Shown here in pieces: positions 5,529-7,888 of a DNA stretch of 7,888 nucleotides; the stretch's first letter is position 1; the number at the start of each line of letters is the position of its first letter. The stretch comes from Chitinophagaceae bacterium (GTDB taxonomy: Bacteria > Bacteroidota > Bacteroidia > Chitinophagales > Chitinophagaceae). Where the stretch lies: positions 1 to 7,888 of the forward strand of contig JANYEU010000355.1 in NCBI GenBank assembly GCA_025362915.1, written 5' to 3'. Both the position numbers and the translations under genes were made by a program. The notes beneath the pieces are model-generated. The model searched no databases. It was not told the origin of the DNA and saw only the letters and a program-made list of their open reading frames with translations.

Positions 5529-5570
5529 GGTTGCTGGTTACTAGTTACTAGATACTAGTTATTGGTTGAA
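5529..5570. repeat. Degenerate heptanucleotide tract after the DUF4395 gene
   Basis: Six 7-base units start directly after the stop codon: GGTTGCT, GGTTACT, AGTTACT, AGATACT, AGTTATT, GGTTGAA. The consensus is close to RGTTACT. The period is the same as in the tract at 2174-2208, with a related but different unit sequence. Confidence 0.7.
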
Positions 5571-5670
5571 ATCAAAATCCCAATAAATCATTTAACTTTT
5601 ATTATACCCATAATAAAGATTGTATCCTTATCTTCCGAAATCATTTACTTATGTAGATTTTGTTATAGGG

Positions 5671-5705
5671 TATTAGTCATAGCTTTCGACTGGTAACTGA
5701 TAACT
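5671..5705. repeat. Degenerate heptanucleotide tract before the cytochrome gene
   Basis: Five 7-base units read TATTAGT, CATAGCT, TTCGACT, GGTAACT and GATAACT. The last three share a final ACT. The tract ends 19 bases before the cytochrome start codon and so overlaps its likely promoter or leader; TAGCTTTC (5680-5687) inside it is a one-mismatch -7 box. Between this tract and that at 5529-5570 lies about 100 bp of AT-rich DNA in which I see nothing definite. Confidence 0.5.
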
Positions 5706-5724
5706 ATCTTGCAATATTTTGCCT

Positions 5725-7119
5725 ATGTATCGAAAACAACATACTATCATTCTTAGCCTTGCGGTTATTGTACTGCTTTGCCTAGCATTTACGAGTATAT
5801 TAAACGATGAAGGGAAGAAGCCTGTCCACATTCCGCCAAGTGTTCAGCGTAATGGAGACTCAAAAAAAGGGTACACATACCTTACCACGGGCGATTACCT
5901 TAAAAGTGGCATCCCTTACAGCTATTACAAATTATTCAATCCAAAGGATCATCATAACTACCTTAACAGAAGTGGCAAGAATGCCCTGGTGTCTTATGCC
6001 TACAACGTTGTAACCGCGCCAAACAAGGTTACTGTAGTGGTGCCCACCTGCCTGCAATGCCACGCTCAGGTGTTTGATGGAAAATTGTACGTGGGACTTG
6101 GCAATACATTTCACGACTTTAGCAACATTGCCGCTGCAAACAATCCTGTAAGTGATTTTATGGCGAATGTGATGCAGACCATCACCCCAAAACAGTATGC
6201 TGCCGCATTGCCTATTTTTAATTCCTTCGATACCGTACTACCGAGTATGCAAACAGAAGTGCGTGGTGTAAGCTCTGCCTATAAATTGGCAACAATACTG
6301 GTGGCACACCGCGACCCCCAGACATTGGTATGGCTGAAGAAACCTATCTTGGATATTCCCAAAGGCGTTATACCAACCGATATACCTGCATGGTGGCTAT
6401 TGAAAAAGAAGAATGCCATGTTTTATAATGGCTTTGGCAGGGGCGATTTTGGCAAGTTCCTTATGCTTAGCAATATCCTGACGGTGAAAGATACCGCGGA
6501 AGCAGAGGAGGTGAACAGTCACTTTGGAGATGTGTTGGCTTATATTAAATCCATCAATCCACCTAAATATCCCAAGTCCATTGATGAAACGCTTTCCACG
6601 CAAGGAAAGGCAATCTTTGTAAACAACTGTAGCAGATGCCACGGCACTTATGGCAGCAATGGTAGTTATCCCAACCTGTTGATACCCGCCTCCATCATCA
6701 AGACAGATTCTTTGTTGTATAAAGGCAACCAGCAGAACCCACAATTCATAGAATGGTTTAATAAGAGTTGGTTTGCACAAGGCGACAACCCAGCCCGTCT
6801 GCAACCCTTTGAAGGATACATTGCACCGCCACTTGATGGCATCTGGATTACCGCACCTTATCTGCACAATGGCTCGGTGCCTAATCTGGAATCTTTACTG
6901 AACAGCAAGGAACGCCCCACTTACTGGAAGCGCAACTTTAAGAAGCCTAGCTATGATTATGAAAGGATTGGATGGGCGTATCACGCTGTTGATAAACCTG
7001 AACGTCGCACTACTTACAATACTACGTTGCCAGGTTACAGCAACAGCGGACATACATTTGGCGATAAACTTACGGATGCCGAGAGAAAAGCTGTGATAGA
7101 ATATTTGAAGACTTTATAG
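5725..7119 (+). CDS. Secreted di-heme c-type cytochrome, RoxA/cytochrome c peroxidase-related
   Basis: The 464-residue protein begins with an N-terminal signal or anchor (MYRK, then IILSLAVIVLLCLAF), so it acts in the periplasm or outside. Two covalent heme sites are visible, CLQCH (109-113) and CSRCH (302-306, in NNCSRCHGTYG), 193 residues apart. Between them lies PAWWLLKKKNAMFYNGFGR (222-240). The C-terminal block PPLDGIWITAPYLHNGSVPN (368-387) is typical of RoxA-type oxygenases and their relatives; RoxA also has its two hemes about 200 residues apart. GHTFGDKLTDAER near the end offers His443 as a possible axial ligand. RoxA cleaves polyisoprene, but this protein is some 200 residues shorter and its substrate is unknown. 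I chose the ATG at 5725, because the only longer start is a TTG at 5719. It is convergent with the TonB receptor. Confidence 0.8.
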   Translation: MYRKQHTIILSLAVIVLLCLAFTSILNDEGKKPVHIPPSVQRNGDSKKGYTYLTTGDYLKSGIPYSYYKLFNPKDHHNYLNRSGKNALVSYAYNVVTAPNKVTVVVPTCLQCHAQVFDGKLYVGLGNTFHDFSNIAAANNPVSDFMANVMQTITPKQYAAALPIFNSFDTVLPSMQTEVRGVSSAYKLATILVAHRDPQTLVWLKKPILDIPKGVIPTDIPAWWLLKKKNAMFYNGFGRGDFGKFLMLSNILTVKDTAEAEEVNSHFGDVLAYIKSINPPKYPKSIDETLSTQGKAIFVNNCSRCHGTYGSNGSYPNLLIPASIIKTDSLLYKGNQQNPQFIEWFNKSWFAQGDNPARLQPFEGYIAPPLDGIWITAPYLHNGSVPNLESLLNSKERPTYWKRNFKKPSYDYERIGWAYHAVDKPERRTTYNTTLPGYSNSGHTFGDKLTDAERKAVIEYLKTL

Positions 7120-7174
7120 GACTTCCCCTTGTATTGTTTTGCGACAATTCCTTTGGACACTTTGTGGTTAATTA
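7120..7174. other. Short gap between convergent genes
   Basis: Fifty-five bases separate the two stop codons. The only structure seen is ATTGT-TTTGCG-ACAAT (7133-7148), a 5-bp stem with a 6-nt loop and no U-tract. It is too weak to call a terminator. Confidence 0.5.
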
Positions 7175-7888
7175 CTACCAATCCACCTTACAACCACCAT
7201 AAAAGTTAATGCTTGCCGCAGGATTGTAATAACGTTTACCAGCCGCATTGATGTCGTTACCCAGACTATATTGCTCATTCAGCAAGTTATCTCCACCTAC
7301 AAAAAATTGAACATTCGTATGATGCAATCTTCCCTCCCACCCTATCTTGGCTTGCAATAAATGAAAGGCTTTTGCATAGGCATCATTGGCATCGGTTACT
7401 GGCATGGCAGATGAATAGTTGTATGATACATTCATAAAATAGCCCCTGCTCAGTGCCACGGCAAGCGTGCTTACACTACCATTTTCTGGCACACCCGTAA
7501 GCTTATTGCCCGAATAGTTACTACCCCCCTGTTGATAAGTAATGAACCGATAGGGCTGATAACTATAGCTTTCAGATATGGTTACCTGCTTTAAAAACTT
7601 GGTTGGATAATATAATAACTGATACTGCAACCACACTTCCACCCCATCTTGTTTGGTGTTACCTGAATTTATAAAGTACTGTGTGCCATCAGGATTATTG
7701 CGGCTGACGATGGCATCCTTCAAATGGAAATGATAGGCATTTATATCAAACATTAATTTTCCATTAAACATCCTTCCCTTAATTCCTATGGCTTCATTCC
7801 AACCATATTCTGCTTGCAGTGCGGTATTGAATACCCTGCTGGATGGACGTATTTCTGCCAAGGATGGCGGACTAAATCCTTTGGCAAC
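7175..7888 (-). CDS. TonB-dependent receptor, C-terminal part (cut by the window end)
   Basis: The frame is open to the last base and its true start lies beyond the window; 237 residues are visible. TonB-dependent receptors are 22-strand outer-membrane barrels that import large or scarce ligands using TonB-ExbBD energy. The visible part begins VAKGFSPPSLAEIRPS, a typical barrel segment, and continues with alternating aromatic strands: MFDINAYHFHLKDAIV, QDGVEVWLQYQLLYYP, YFMNVSYNYSSAMPV, FFVGGDNLLNEQYSLG and a final PAASINFYGGCKVDW. N-x-L-N-x-x-Y near the C-terminus is a common family feature. It ends in Trp, in keeping with the aromatic terminal residue expected for barrel assembly. The plug domain and any SusC-type extension are not visible, so the ligand cannot be named. 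The in-frame TTG at 7861 is an internal codon. Confidence 0.9.
   Translation of the reverse strand, partial: VAKGFSPPSLAEIRPSSRVFNTALQAEYGWNEAIGIKGRMFNGKLMFDINAYHFHLKDAIVSRNNPDGTQYFINSGNTKQDGVEVWLQYQLLYYPTKFLKQVTISESYSYQPYRFITYQQGGSNYSGNKLTGVPENGSVSTLAVALSRGYFMNVSYNYSSAMPVTDANDAYAKAFHLLQAKIGWEGRLHHTNVQFFVGGDNLLNEQYSLGNDINAAGKRYYNPAASINFYGGCKVDW

Noticed and set aside
5715..5721. TATTTTG as -7 box of the cytochrome gene
   Set aside because: It is one base short of TAnnTTTG and ends three bases before the ATG, leaving no room for a start site.
6397..6867. 156-codon minus-strand open frame inside the cytochrome gene
   Set aside because: It is antisense to a gene with clear heme motifs, and its translation shows no family feature.
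7133..7148. Bidirectional terminator between the convergent cytochrome and receptor genes
   Set aside because: The stem has only five mostly A-T pairs and no U-tract follows on either strand.
7861..7888. TTG at 7861 as the receptor start
   Set aside because: The frame remains open upstream to the window end and already encodes a typical barrel motif (KGFSPPSLAEIRPS).

Overview
The window looks like chromosome of a Bacteroidota bacterium, most probably Chitinophagaceae-like. The reasons are the S12 N-terminus, several promoters of the Bacteroidota sigma-ABfr type (-33 TTTG or TTG, -7 TAnnTTTG), near absence of strong Shine-Dalgarno sites, AT-rich leaders, a tRNA without encoded CCA, and the DUF4403, DUF4395 and TonB-dependent receptor genes. 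The family-level placement is inference.

Layout. Positions 1-340 hold the 5' part of rpsL (minus strand), which folds back on itself: 120-bp arms, 25-nt spacer, one synonymous mismatch, lying exactly at the window edge. This is most likely a chimeric contig end. Next come ilvE (minus, 476-1540) and, divergent from it, a 187-aa protein (1608-2171) followed by rdgB (2274-2852). The 187-aa protein is unrecognised by name but resembles DNA polymerase III psi (HolD) in layout and in two sequence blocks. A 485-bp gap between convergent rdgB and a DUF4403 lipoprotein gene (3338-4735, minus) holds nine 21-bp tandem units bounded by a 14-bp inverted repeat, then a short protein-like remnant. A tRNA-Val(GAC) with C instead of U at position 33 lies at 4909-4983, with its own promoter. 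It is followed by a DUF4395 membrane protein (5100-5528), a spacer with two heptanucleotide-periodic tracts, a secreted di-heme cytochrome c with a RoxA-like C-terminal block (5725-7119), and the C-terminal third or so of a TonB-dependent receptor (7175 to the window end, minus).

Functionally this is mostly housekeeping: translation (rpsL, tRNA-Val), branched-chain amino acid metabolism (ilvE), nucleotide-pool sanitation (rdgB) and possibly the replisome (psi-like). Envelope genes follow (DUF4403, DUF4395, cytochrome c, TonB receptor). Nothing shows the cytochrome and receptor to be co-regulated; they are convergent and may simply be neighbours. I see no CRISPR array, transposase, phage gene or defence system. 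The most interesting items are the psi candidate, the 21-bp array with its bounding inverted repeat, the heptad-periodic intergenic tracts and the C33 tRNA.
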